From positions 39,698,344 through 39,762,343 of the forward strand of contig NC_059474.1 of assembly GCF_018139145.2 (NCBI RefSeq): DNA of 64,000 nucleotides, in the 5' to 3' direction. The notes under the pieces were generated by a model that worked only from the letters and a program-made list of their open reading frames with translations, had not been told where the DNA came from and searched no databases. This DNA comes from Gymnogyps californianus (lineage: Eukaryota; Chordata; Aves; Accipitriformes; Cathartidae). The position numbers and the translations under genes were made by a program. Shown in pieces: positions 52,380-64,000 of this stretch (positions are counted from its first letter, which is position 1; every line of letters starts with the position of its first letter).

Positions 52380-53210
52380 ATAATGCTCTTGCTGTAATTA
52401 TGGCACGAATAATGAATGGATCTTCTGTCTGCCATGAATTATGCTGCCTTGTGCACAGCTAGCCTGGTGGGCTTTAGCAGTGTCTCAGACAAACGAAACG
52501 TTAAAGTTTGTTATGCACAGCCACTTTCAGTGTAACAGAAACTACAGATCCATTTCCGAGCCAAATTTTTATGCAAACTATCACTTTAAAAAGGTAAAAG
52601 AAAAGTGCTTCTAATTTCTCCGTTTATCAGAAGAGTGACTGACACAAGTTTGAAGAAGAATTAGTGCTTGCGATCTAGTTTCATTGCTTTACAGCCCACC
52701 AGTGGCTGCCAGCCACCCTTTCTCACACTGCATAGCATCTTGTGGTTCAGGAGGCCTCGCTGACATAAAGTGACAACTGACAGGGATATTACGCAGTGAG
52801 AATGAGAGGTAGCAGAATCGGGCTCGTGAGCTGGGGCCTTCAGCACACCATGAGATGCGTGCGTCTTTCAATGGAAGGAATATGCCATAATTTTTGTCAG
52901 ACAAGAGGTAACCTTCAAAGGACCTTATTGTTAATTTCAGAGCCATTTTCTTTCTAAAAAATTCATGATGGAGAAATAACTTGGCTACGCTGATGGCTTT
53001 AGACTGAAGGATTTCCCAGTCTCACTTTGCATTTTGCCTGGCCATTTGGAGTGGTTACGCCTGTCACCTCATCACTAAATCCAGTAATGAAAATGGACCT
53101 TTTAATGAGTTACATACAATGCATAATTGCTGTAAAACTCTAACATCCTTTATGCAAATGATTCTTTGGAGATCATTAATTAGTTTTTGAGGAATATTAA
53201 TTTCTCCAAA
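52380..53210. promoter_or_regulatory. Candidate conserved non-coding (enhancer-like) region
   Basis: Sequence texture differs from its surroundings: no repeat signature, few homopolymers, and clustered binding-type motifs. An exact octamer ATGCAAAT (POU-type) lies at 53152-53159. A homeodomain ATTAATTAG core lies at 53175-53183, and TGTAATTATGG, TTTTATGCAAA and GCATAATTGC occur elsewhere. Preserved-looking mixed-composition stretches at 52680-52870 and 53000-53210 are typical of vertebrate developmental enhancers in gene deserts. This is inference; conservation was not measured. The minus-strand frames inside (52661-52846, 52689-52946) are not convincing genes. Confidence 0.35.
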
Positions 53211-53970
53211 CCAAAAAAAATATATATTACTACAGGGAAATGGGCTTGAATTAGTTTTAACTATGATAAAATTACACTCTGTGACAATTAATCAAGTGGA
53301 GCACAAGAGAGCCTGGTTTAAAATGAAAAGTATACTGTTAATACTGCTTCCCATGGTTACAACTAATTAGTATGCATAAATAGTATTTTAAGAAGAATAT
53401 AAGTTATCTGTGCTTCAGAATATTTCCTGTTTGCACCTTGATGTGAAAATAGCAGATACCGATAGTTCAGAGGTACTCTTGTACCAACATGATTCTAGGA
53501 ACATATTTCTAAAACATACAAATTTTAATCAGTGCCCCAAGAGCGCATCTATTTGTATCATAGGGCAGCTACAAAACAGCTTGAGTTCAGGCTATTAAAA
53601 AAAAAACAAACGAAAATAAAGCCAAGTGATTCTATCCTAACAAAACTGTGATCGAGATACTTTAGTACAAACAGAGCTGCCCTTGGGGCATCATATAAAC
53701 TTATTATAAAGCATTGAAATAACACTACGAAGTTAATTTTATTAAAATTAACAATGCCTTCCTCTCCATCATTCTCACATTAAATGGAGCACCAAGGAAG
53801 AGAACAGTTGATCCAGTTTGCAAGATTATAAATAGCCACAGATTGTTTTCTGAATACTTAAAGGATACAGTTCAATGAAAAAAAAACAACCCAATTGTGT
53901 TACATTGCCACTAAATGAAGCCTTTATTTCTGGAAAGCTGAGGCAAACAATTTGTTTGCATACAAATATG
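53211..53970. other. Intergenic, no recognisable feature
   Basis: AT-rich unique sequence with short A runs at 53599-53606 and 53878-53887. No gene or repeat is recognised. Confidence 0.5.
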
Positions 53971-54085
53971 GAGCCAAATAGTGCCCCCAGATACACTCAC
54001 ATAAACCCAGACTATCTTGTGTAAATTCTTGTGGAGTTGCTCTACCTTACAGCTAGTGTAACTGAGATCAGAATATGAGAATTAA
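53971..54085. mobile_element. Second small palindromic repeat (amniote MITE-like), worn
   Basis: GAGCCAAATAGTGCCCCCAG and ATACACTC on the left roughly mirror CTAGTGTAACTGAGATCAGA on the right, around a central TTGTGGAGTTGCTC. I recognise the layout as a common turtle, crocodile and bird repeat in which a GTTACACTGGTGTAA-type arm flanks a centre like ACTCCATTGAAGTCAATGGAGT. Arm identity is lower than in the element at 51964, so it is older or truncated. Boundaries are approximate. Confidence 0.55.
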
Positions 54086-54338
54086 TAACATACTGACTCC
54101 TCAACTCCCATTGATCTCAAGCATTGAATTCTGCAACTGAAGAACCTCAGCCCTGCCTTTGTACTGTGCTGGAGGGAGGCCAGGGTTCTCCCATCTTTCT
54201 TTCTCCTGGTTCACATAACTATGCAGCCAGCATGTCTCGGTGGACACGGCACTCCAGCAGCAGAGGTATAAAACACTCTCCAGGAAACTGAAATATACTT
54301 AGAAAATTAAAACTCTCTTTTCTATGTGCAAAGTAAAG
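54086..54338. other. Edge of GC-rich island with a TATA-like box
   Basis: GC content rises from about 54120. GGTATAAAACACTC around 54264-54277 is a good plus-strand TATA-box match, but no downstream transcript structure can be inferred. Confidence 0.3.
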
Positions 54339-54712
54339 CGGCAGTGGTAGTAGCAGTGGCAGTCGTAGTGGCAGCGGTAGTGGCAGTGTCTGCGAGAGGC
54401 GACATCCCCAGATCCCAGGACTGGTGCTGACCTTGACAGTCTCCAGGAGCCAGCTTTCAACAATCGTGTTTTCTTCCTCTCACCCACAGTGCGGGTAGGT
54501 CTTTCCATCTCTGAAGCTATATGTAATCTGTTCAGCAGATGTGCTCTGCAGTATGCCCCAAGATGAGCAGAGGCAGGACGGTGATGGGCAGCCACAGGAA
54601 GCAAGATGTGCTCCCAGCTCTTGCAGTCTAGACACAGCACGGGCGCCTCACAGCTTCTTCTGAGCGTTCTCCAGGCTGGAAGCGCAGCCCTCAGGGTGCA
54701 AGCTCTTGTCAT
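54299..54712 (-). other. Unsupported 137-codon open frame in a GC-rich island
   Basis: An ATG-initiated minus-strand frame that includes the His/Cys/Tyr-rich repeat near its C-terminus and a basic middle segment (ERKKTRLLKAG). No homologous family is recognised. The N-terminal part has several Cys and His (CLDCKSWEH, AHHRP), but no regular zinc-binding spacing. The local GC rise makes long frames likelier by chance. It is listed because it is one of the longest frames in the window not explained by a transposon. Whether it is transcribed is unknown. Confidence 0.15.
54339..54388 (-). repeat. Imperfect trinucleotide-phased minisatellite
   Basis: About 50 bases of GGCAGT/GGTAGT-type units on the plus strand. 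On the minus strand each codon is a pyrimidine-ended NNC (CAC, TGC, TAC and so on), giving a His-Cys-Tyr-rich run such as HCHYRCHYDCHCYYHC. The repeat is degenerate, not pure. Confidence 0.8.
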
Positions 54713-54731
54713 CTATCCCTGACACTTCCTT

Positions 54732-54767
54732 ACTTATCCATAAACATGTACTTATCCATAAACATAT
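54732..54767. repeat. Tandem duplication, 18 bp x 2
   Basis: ACTTATCCATAAACATGT is followed directly by ACTTATCCATAAACATAT. The copies differ at one base. The pair sits just upstream (in minus sense) of the open frame ending at 54712. Confidence 0.92.
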
Positions 54768-56956
54768 ACTCCCCTTGATTTTGTTGGAATAACAATTGTG
54801 AATAATAATGCCAAAGAGTTTGTTGTTTTTTTCTCAGAGGGCAGTCTGAGACATTTGATTACTCCACATTACTCTTTATGCTATGGGATTTAAGATCTAA
54901 GCAACCTATCTGGGATACCAATAGAACGCAGTGGCCTTGGGTAATCATGACTTTTTCCACTAAGAATATTTATCCTTATGTTAAACTTCTAATATTCATG
55001 AAGACTCCCTGAGACAGGATAGATCTTTCTGAATAGTTCACAATAAATAAACAAATACATAAATGGGGTTTGCGCATTGTTTGCTGCTAACTCTAATCCC
55101 TTCCCTTCTAAACAAATGCTTTTAGTGCTCTAAGCAAGTCTAATACACTATAAATGGGAGCAGGCACTGCTTTTCTGTAGACAGGTGTAATATGTTTATA
55201 CCATGTTTCAGACTTCCCACGGGAATGAAAAAAGCTTTTCTCTTCTAATGATTTTTGTTTGTACATGAAAAAAATTATTAAAAAACACAGTAATGACCAA
55301 ATCTAAATGAATATAAATCTGGATCTGTTGCTGGTATGCTCAGGAATTTTTTTTAATTACAAGAAAAAAACATACTGAATTATTTGTAATTGTTTGTGCT
55401 TCAGTGTAATTTAAGAGCCTCACAAATATATTTAAATCACCACAATTGTATTAAATTATATTTCCTTGTAATACAGATTACATGTTTGCCTGTATTGGAC
55501 ATAAACTGCATTTAACATCATATTATCTGGTATTAAAGGGAAAGTAAGATATGCACAAAACTATTCAGCAGAATTTAGGTTCAATAATTAGGCTATTCTT
55601 TCAATGAAATACAGTCAATGCAAAATCCTGGATAATTTATTCAGCAAATTCAGCAAAGGCAGAAACAGAAACAAGGAATGAGAAAATAAATGGTTGACAA
55701 AAGGCAGCATTTTAAGCTCCTTAGCTAAGTTCTGTAGTTCATGTATTTTGACAGCTTATATAAATATCATTGAGACAGAACTGTAATGGTAAATCAGAAA
55801 CTGAAATTTGAGCACCACCCCATTTCTTGCCAAATGTTACAGAGTAACATTTAGAGTAAAATCAAATTTTAATCAATTCTGTTGTCTGAATTCTTGGAAC
55901 CTACTTATCAAATATGTTTGGATGCAAACAGAGAAGTTTCCCAAAAGTAATAAATTTTGAGCCAATACTAAAAAATGTTAACACCTTGCAAATATTCAGT
56001 GTCACTGCAACAAAATCCTTAACTTGGATTTAATGTGTTCAAAGTAGAACTGTTTCCACTTACATGCTCAGTTGAATTTTGTCCAAATAGGGTGATATTG
56101 AGTGTTTTTATTTTTAATATGTCTGGAAGAATACACTAATGTGTAATTAGCATGCAACAAACAGAAAGAAGATGAGAAGGTAGAAGAAGTTGTATATGAT
56201 CTGCTTTGGAAGGAAACATCATGGCTAGGTTTCAGTTGTGTATTAAGACAATGTAAGTGTCTCCGTATAGGCAGCGACGTGAGATAAGGGACTAAAATCT
56301 CATTACACTCAGTGGAGTACACAGCATCTCTGGGGCCCAGAAGAATATGCAGCTGTCATTAGGGATTCACCTCAGTTGTCTAGACACGGGCAGCTGGTAC
56401 TCTTGCAGATGTCCATGGGCATCCTTTCCACATGCCAGATGCAGCTGCAGAAGGTCTCCCTCTATCAGATCTTGCATGTGCCCCCCTGATAACAGGTGTC
56501 CCAGCCTGCAGCACTACAAATGATCCCAGATGCCAATGTTTAGGCAACTCAGTCAAGCCCTATTTCAGGATGTGCTTTGTGAGATTTGATTAAGATATTA
56601 TCAACTCTCCTTTTCGAATGTCTTCATAGAGCTATTTTCTCCTGTGGACCTTCAGCACTGCTTATCATGAACAGGGACATCGACTCCAATACAGATACTT
56701 GCTGTTTTCCGGGACAAAAATTCCATTTTCTTCTCACATGTAATAGCACTTATGGGATACCCTCACTTAGTCATCTGGATTTATAAGATCAATAAATCAG
56801 CATAACAGAGCTAGCTTCAGAAACCTCCGATCCCAATTTAAAATTATTCTTCAAAGCTACCTTACAAACTTACTAAACTAACTTGTGATCTCTTATCCAT
56901 TAGATCAGCACTGTCAGCATCCAATAATGAAATAAAACTTATGAAATACATTTTTT
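54768..56956. other. Intergenic, no recognisable feature
   Basis: AT-rich unique sequence. A short GC-richer patch at 56330-56520 has no recognisable content. Small open frames at 56068-56322 and 56586-56786 lack motifs. Confidence 0.5.
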
Positions 56957-57000
56957 AAAAGTCTGTAAAAGTCTTTGTAAAAGGAAGTCATTGTAAAAGT
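56957..57000. repeat. Imperfect short tandem repeat (GTCTNTGTAAAA-type units)
   Basis: Three to four units ending in TGTAAAAG follow one another with small indels. Local slippage is the likely origin. Confidence 0.65.
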
Positions 57001-60000
57001 TACTACAATTCTGAACAATAACAACTGGAATGTGGGGTTCCTGTAGGAATAACTGAGTATAGGATCCTGACATCTGTGAGAAGTGTTCATTTTTCAAAAC
57101 ATGCTGTCAATATGTCATTAATATTAAGAGAAATAAGGTTAGTAAAGTTCAATATATATTGAAGAGTTTCCTTGACATTTAGCACATCATATTAAAAGCT
57201 TCTTCAAGAGGAAAGAAATATCAACTTGTCACCTAGAGATTGAAATTGAACTGCTCTGAGACAAACTGCTGTTTCTTCCCCATGATGAAATTCACAGGAT
57301 GGGCAAAATGTCAAGATAGAAATAAACTATCTGGGAAAAAACATCAAAAGAAATATAGCCATTGTTACAGTTACTGCCAAAATAATCTAGAAAATCCAGT
57401 TGTTCCCCAGTAATAATATCTGACAAAAATCCCCACACATTCAGATCTGCTCTTGAAACACAGTGGAAAGTATTACTGAAGGCAGTCTCCTGCTCCATGT
57501 AGTTTGTTAAATTCCCTGGGAAGAAAATAGCTCAATTTTTTAAGATAGATCATATTTTCAAATCACAAAGCATAAAAAATTATTTTCTGATTTTTGAAAA
57601 AACATTATGAGTAAAGAAGAAACTCTATAGCTCTATGAAATACTATGCAGTGAAGCTGATTGCCAAATCACAGGTAATCTTAGTAAGACAATTTTACATT
57701 GAAAGACTGCTGAATAATTTTTCTGAGTATATTCATTGGCAAAAACTATTGTGAAGATATTTAAATATATTGCTGAATGAGCAATATCAAGTACAAAAGC
57801 CTTAGTCATGAAAACTAAGTAAAGAGATATTAATAGGAAGGCTAGGATAAGACCTATTATTTTTCAAAACAGATTTTGATGTCTAGAACTACTACAGATA
57901 TGCTTGCTTTACTACAGCTCAGTCTTTTGCTTTTTGTCTGTTCCAAGAAAAAAATGAATCCTCTTAATTCTTCTTTGCAGTAGCCAACAAAATGTGTGTA
58001 CTTGCTTACAGTTTATAAGTGTAAACTCTGGTTGCTAATTAAGGACAAGATGTTGCACTAAAGCTTGCCACAAATCTAAGAAGTTCCCATGAAAAGTATC
58101 TCATGTTATCTAGCATATCAAATATCTCCTATTATTTACTTAGCATTTTGGAAATACATAGCAACTTAATCTCTTCTTAGCCTTTATCTTCAATTCTTTA
58201 CATATGTATTAGTGGCATCACATATTTTAGTGACATCTTTTTCTTTCTTTTTTTCATCTAAAAACTGAGCATACATTTCTCTTCAACAAAGATGCATGCT
58301 CCAGAATGAGTTTCAATTTAAAATCCAAGCAAATACTTCACAACTCTCTATCTTCCAAGTGCCTTTAAAACGTCCATTGTCAAATGAAAGCTCAAAAACT
58401 TATATTCACCCCTTTGCCATGTTTGCAAAGATGTTATCTGATAACCTCTCCCCTAGACCTAGTGACAGAGAAGCCAGTAACTATTTAAAAGGATCACCCC
58501 TTTTTCCAAGAAAAAGCAGTGTACAGAAATCTGTTACGCTGGTATCACAAATGTAGGTGTGACTATGCATTATAAATACTTTATTGTCTGATAAAAATGA
58601 ATTCTAGCTGCTTGTTTGGAAATTAATTTTCTTTTAAGTGCACCTTTTTTTTCTTGCCACTGCACCTAACTGTTTACTTGAAAGGTAATCTTTGACAGGG
58701 AACAGTTCTTTCTAGATTAGCATTTTCAGAATGTAGTCAGATTAATCCATCAGCCACTAAGAGAAGATGTAGAAAAAATATTGTAAGAATAATTTGAAGA
58801 AAACTCGTTTTCCTTGCAATTGTGCCCTGAAAATTTCAAGTGCTGATCTTAAACAAGTTCAAGGAAAAAAGTGTGAACTACTCTGAAAGACACAGAATGT
58901 GTTTTTCATCTTACTATTTATTTTTTAAAATTCTCCTTGAAAACGCCAGATACAACAGATATAAGACTGAACGTTCATTTAGGATTCATCATGTCAGCTC
59001 TTAATAGTTCATGCATTTCAAAGCAATGGGAAATTTCTTTCGCACACACACAGATATGGCAAATACACACGTAAAAATCCAAATTATGTTGAAAGAACAC
59101 CATAAGACTATTGAGGAAAGCTTTCAAATGTTAAGAAATGCTCATCTTTAATTTTCCTGTGCATCCTTCACTCAGCCCTCTTTGTGCATAAGCTTCATGA
59201 CAAAATCTAATTATGTGATCACTTTTCTCTTCCACAGGACCTCTGCCTCATTCAGTGAACAGAATGTTCACATAATGAGCAACTACTCAATATTTTGTTT
59301 TCTCCTCATTTTTCAATGTGTGACCCAAGGCCTTATTTACTGCACACTAGTCAAACCCTTCTCTCAAGACAGAATTCTTAATTTCCTCATGAGTTTCTCT
59401 GGTGCTCATCACCACAGTACCTAAACAATTAAAAATATTAATTAACCAGTGTTCACAACACTCCTGCAAGATTATAGAGAACCGAAGAGCAAAGAAATTA
59501 AGGTCAAGAAGGTCTACTAATTTGGTGTCTGTAGACAATAGTCTCCTTCAGTGCATATTTCTTTCCTCTTGTACAATGACTTCGACCCTTTATTAAAAAC
59601 ACGTATGTACTATACAATTAAAGCCTGCAGCATAGTACATTTGCAGAAGGCAAAAGTATGATTAGAAAAGTAAAGCGAATTCTGAAATGTCCTGACTATG
59701 AAATGATTTTCCTTCTTGATGCTAATAAAATTCCTATGAGGGAGCTTTTTCATGAAATTATCTAAAATTTAAATGAAAAAATCCAATTCTATCATGTGGT
59801 ATGAAACTGAGGGCAACAAGGGTTTATATCAGGATGAGAAAGCTTTGTGCTACTTGAGCTGAAAGAGTAGCTGACAGTGGTAATAATTCATCAGCTCTTG
59901 TGTGGACCAGGAGCAGGAAGGACCAGGACACTCAGTGAAATTCGTAGATGCTTGCTGGTACCAGGGGAATGGCATGAAGTGGGAATCCTAAGTTCCACTA

Positions 60001-63000
60001 CAGATTTTGCAAGGCAACACATTCTTTGGGAAAGATGACCTTTTTTGTCTGCATCCTTCTTCCCCCACAAGAGTGATCCAAACTTCTCCCTAGCCAATCT
60101 CTTCTCCACATCTTTTCTTATGATAAACCCATCTGTCTTGCAGGAACTTCATGTTGTAGACATGAAGGGTAACATCATATAGCCATGAAAGTGTTTAGGG
60201 AAAGCCATTTAAACCAGCCATAACTAACAATACATAATGTTAGTTTTTGCAACAGATCCAAAGCGAGATAGCCAAAAGCTCTTTCATTTCTTTTCATCTC
60301 TTGGCTGAGAACTTTGTAACATTTGTGCCTTTGGTAGTTTGTTTTATTTTTTTTTGTACTGGTACATCTTGTGAAACATTTCCCATCAAAGACAGAAGGT
60401 CTCTGAAAAAGATACATCTGTTAAGATTCAAGCCATCTGTATGTATTAATATCTGACCTTTCCTCTGCAGTTTAATCTATTACTTGGACTCTGAATTAAA
60501 GCATATTTTTCTAAAGGAATTTAAGTTTTCCAAGTCATCGTCTCTCACAAGGGTATAATCACCTACTTGTCCGAACACCTAGCTAATTTCCTTATATCAT
60601 GCCTAGATTACAAAGGCAAGTTGGAGCAAAAGTGAAATAAAGCAATATATCCTTTCCTCCTTCTACTTACCACTCATCAGTGAGGCACAAGCTCCTGCAT
60701 CATGAGGGATGGTCTCAGCTGAGCAGTTGCACTGTCTCCACCTTCCCCATTTATACACAGGAGCAGACAGCTTCTCACCTACTGCTATCTCTTGAGGGTT
60801 TTAACTGTAGTAATGTAAATGAAATGTTCACTTTTAAAAGAAAGAAAAAAAAAGTTAGAGCACAGTTTACAGACCCTTTGAAATTGTTGTGTTTAGTGAC
60901 CTCTAGTGCTAAGGGTCTGAGTTTATTTTCACACTATATTTTCTTCTAGGATAAAACACATATACAAATATATGCTGTAATCAGCCACAGTTCTGTTCAA
61001 GGATGCATATGAACATTATTTTCCTCTCCTACCCTGCTCTTTAAATATCTATTCTTTGTTAAAAGAATATTATTGCCATATGCTTGTCCAAACCTGCCAC
61101 AGTGTTAAGCACATTAGTGATGAGTATAAAGATTCCTCTCTCAGAGTGAAAGTGTTAAGGCTCAGTCTCTGCTATGTTCAAGAATACAGAGAATATGCGA
61201 TGAATTAGAGAAGGGTCTGTAGTTCTAGAAATTACTCTGCTCATCAGAGAATGAAATTAACTCTTTATATCTGCCTTTACCAAAATACACACTACCTGAC
61301 ACTCTATGACTGTGATCATGAAAGAACCACAGAAAAAGCACTGTATGCCAAGTCAAATACTGGCATGCTCTGAGTAACCAAGAAGAGATTTGCATTTGGT
61401 TTCACGAATTGCATTTAAGGAAAAAATAGAGTTTGTAACCAAACAAATGGTATTTTAGAATAAGGGAATATGCTTATAGAGAACCTCAAAATAAATTATC
61501 CCTTTTCTGTTCATTAATTGTTCTGAACAGATCTGCATACATAGGTGTACCTAATTTTTTTCTGAAACAGAAATGAGGAACTCTTCCCCAGAGAATCTAA
61601 ACACTGGTATTGGATATGCCATAACTGTGCATTAATGGTGGAATAAGGATGGAGGTTGACTGACACAGTTTCCCCGTCAAAGACTAATATCTGATAGTTT
61701 TGATGGGACCGTAGTTTATGTGAAATTAGGTCTTAGGTATTTAGCACCTTATGCAGAAACTTGAAGTAGAAGGCTAGACACCTTACAGTTGAGATAAAGA
61801 AGAATGTTCCAATCCAAGGGACTATTAGGAAACACTAAAAAATTATAAAAAGGAAATAGAAAAAAATGCAAGCACCACTGGTAGAGTGGAAGAGAGTGAA
61901 AACAACAAGGCTGTGGAATGCAAGACCAAGTGAACAGGGACCTAATTTCTTAAATTCTTAACAATGAAAACAAAACACCAAAAAAAAAGACATTAGAATA
62001 GTAAAAATATGAGTTCAAAGAGCAATATGACAACAATGGGCTAAGTTTCAACAGCAGTAATCTCAATGAAGTGCTAGGGAGGGCTAGGGGAAGGATGAGA
62101 TAATGTGGAATGAGAGTTGCCAAAGAGATCACAGCCAGCAAGAAAATTGAAGAAGCCTGGGAAAATTTTAGCTGCCTCAGCAAATAAAAAATGATTGAAT
62201 CTTCAGCACTACTTTGGATAGAAAGAATTTGTGGATAGCCTAGACATGAAGGATGAATAGCAAAGACAAATGAGTTGGAAATGACACAAGGTATGGCCTC
62301 AGCTGTCAGGGAATATGGTGGTACTGTAAATATGCTAGAAAATGGGAAAAACAGGGAAACTTTTAAAGAAAAGTAAGGAGTGACAAGCTGAAATATTTGC
62401 TGGGCTGGAAGAAAATAGCTTGAGATTTAGAAAAAGAGTTTGTTAGCCACTGACATATTTTGTAGTGCAAGAGCTGCTAGGACTGATAGGAAAAAAAGCA
62501 AATTAAAATGTAAAAGATCAACTGAAGTTGTAAGGTGAAGGGTACTGAGAAACCTGAAAAAATTAAGAACACTCAGGGAGGATGCAGCCCCAGCAGTGGG
62601 CAACCCTTCCAAGAAACTCAGGGCGGAAGGATATGATCAACTTTGTCAAAAGCAGAAAAGAGAAACTTATCTGTTCACTGACACCAAAGCAGTTTTCATA
62701 AACTCACTAGAAATTGTTGTAATTCAGTTTTATTCAAACACTAAAAAGGCAAACAATGAAAAGAGCTTGCTCTCGAGTGTGGGATGTTAATAACAAGGGA
62801 ATGCACTGGGAAAAGCACTGGAAGAAGGTGGCTAATAGCTCATGGTTGTTATACATCCATCAACCAGATGGTGCAGAAAAGCAAAGGAAAAAAGGAATTG
62901 GAAATGACATTTCTATAACTCCACGCTTTGGACATAGTAAAGTAGGCTTAAATCTTTATTTCTCACCTAATTGCAAAGAAATTTACTCCAATCTATTGCC

Positions 63001-64000
63001 TTGAAAACATCATGCAGTTTAACTAATGTCATTATAAATACTATGTTTCTCTTGGTTTGAGTTCATTTTCATATTATTTGCATTCCCCATAAGCCTGCTT
63101 CTGACATAATTAATGTGACATAATTTATTTTTATGTACAGCACATATATAGGGGAAAAAATCCCACACACCAGGGAAACTCAAAGAGGTCTTCTAAATAA
63201 GGAAATGGAGAAGAGCCAATCCAGCTAATCAATAGCCTAAATATTTTTTAAATAAAAACAATAGGCAAGAGCCTCAGACTTAATTAAATGTGTTTTAACT
63301 CTGGTAGCACAATGGGCACTTAACAACACTTTAAACAAGCAGCTAAGAGTTTCTCAGAGCAGGGAGTCCTTGAATAGCATAAAGCTAGGGCAACCAGTTT
63401 ATATTTCCTACTTTAAACCCTTGAATGTGGAAAATGAAGAGGGAAGAAAGAACTACTCCAGGACTGTGGGGGAGGAGGTTGGCTGTGGTGCTATTCTTGC
63501 TGCAGTAGCTTACCTGACAAAGCCCCAGTCAATTGAACCGAGATCACTGTAAGTCACAGCCTCGCTACCTCACAACTGAGTAATGAGGTAGTGAATAGAA
63601 AAAATTGCTTTCCTTTCTACCATCTACATCTTTTCCCATCACTCCAAGATGATTCAGATTGATACCTTTCACAAACTCACTGGATGCAAACATATACCCA
63701 GTGCAAAGCAGGAACTTCAGCAGAAAAGCAGATGTCTTGCTCATCTTACAGTCTAAACATAGGAATGAAAGTTTCCTTCATTACCTTTGTGGGAAAAAAA
63801 CACACTGTGAGATTTAAATTGAAATCACATGATTTTATACAAAAAAAACATTATTAGATCACCTTTTTCAAACATACTATGCTCAAATTTCTGAGTTTTT
63901 ATTCATACCTTTATGAAATGCCACGACAGTTGTTTTAAGGTCAATTGGACCAATGAGATTTAGTCACCTTTTTTCCAATAAATTGCTAATTCCCAGTGTT
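57001..64000. other. Intergenic, no recognisable feature
   Basis: Unique AT-rich sequence to the end of the window. Open frames such as 58296-58556, 59182-59424, 60680-60949 and 62756-63004 are short and motif-free. The stretch 63000-63140 has ATTTGCAT and TAATTAATG motifs that might mark another conserved non-coding block. No RNA gene, LTR or LINE was recognised. Confidence 0.5.

Overview
The window looks like a gene-poor, AT-rich stretch of a vertebrate nuclear genome, most probably a bird. The evidence is the repeat content. There are decayed CR1-family LINE fragments, an avian-type endogenous-retrovirus LTR whose first bases (TGTCGTGGTTTAACCCC) and last bases (CCAGCCAAAACCAGCACA) match a family I know from neoavian genomes, and two short palindromic elements of a kind found in bird, crocodile and turtle DNA. 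I saw no bacterial-style operons, dense coding, tRNA or rRNA genes, CRISPR arrays or phage genes.

I found no protein-coding gene I can support. Open frames are short (mostly under 140 codons), scattered on both strands, lack recognisable domains and look like chance frames in AT-rich DNA. The longest (200 codons, 28284-28886) starts inside an LTR and runs through its insertion junction, so it cannot be an old gene.

Layout: 1-4434 unique AT-rich sequence. 4435-5680 an old minus-strand CR1 in which the reverse-transcriptase core and C-terminus can still be read. 5681-13337 unique sequence with purine tracts. 13338-13630 a plus-strand CR1 reverse-transcriptase fragment. 13631-21115 unique sequence. 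21116-21709 a complete minus-oriented LTR without a clear target-site duplication. 21710-22789 unclassified sequence with a lysine-rich open frame. 22790-23720 a minus-strand CR1 fragment. 23721-27868 unique sequence with two CNE-like blocks. 27874-28389 a second solo LTR, flanked by a perfect CTCAG target-site duplication. 28395-29199 a GC-richer flank. 29380-29610 a possible LINE endonuclease remnant. 29611-51963 a long unique stretch. 51964-52086 a palindromic MITE-like element. 52380-53210 the best conserved-enhancer candidate. 53971-54085 a second palindromic element. 54170-54715 a small GC-rich island with a trinucleotide-phased repeat. 54716-64000 unique sequence.

No genes work together here. 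If the window has a function it is most likely cis-regulatory, as homeodomain- and octamer-type motif clusters suggest, but that needs a cross-species alignment. Family assignments rest on recall of repeat consensus sequences and on short translated motifs, not on a search.
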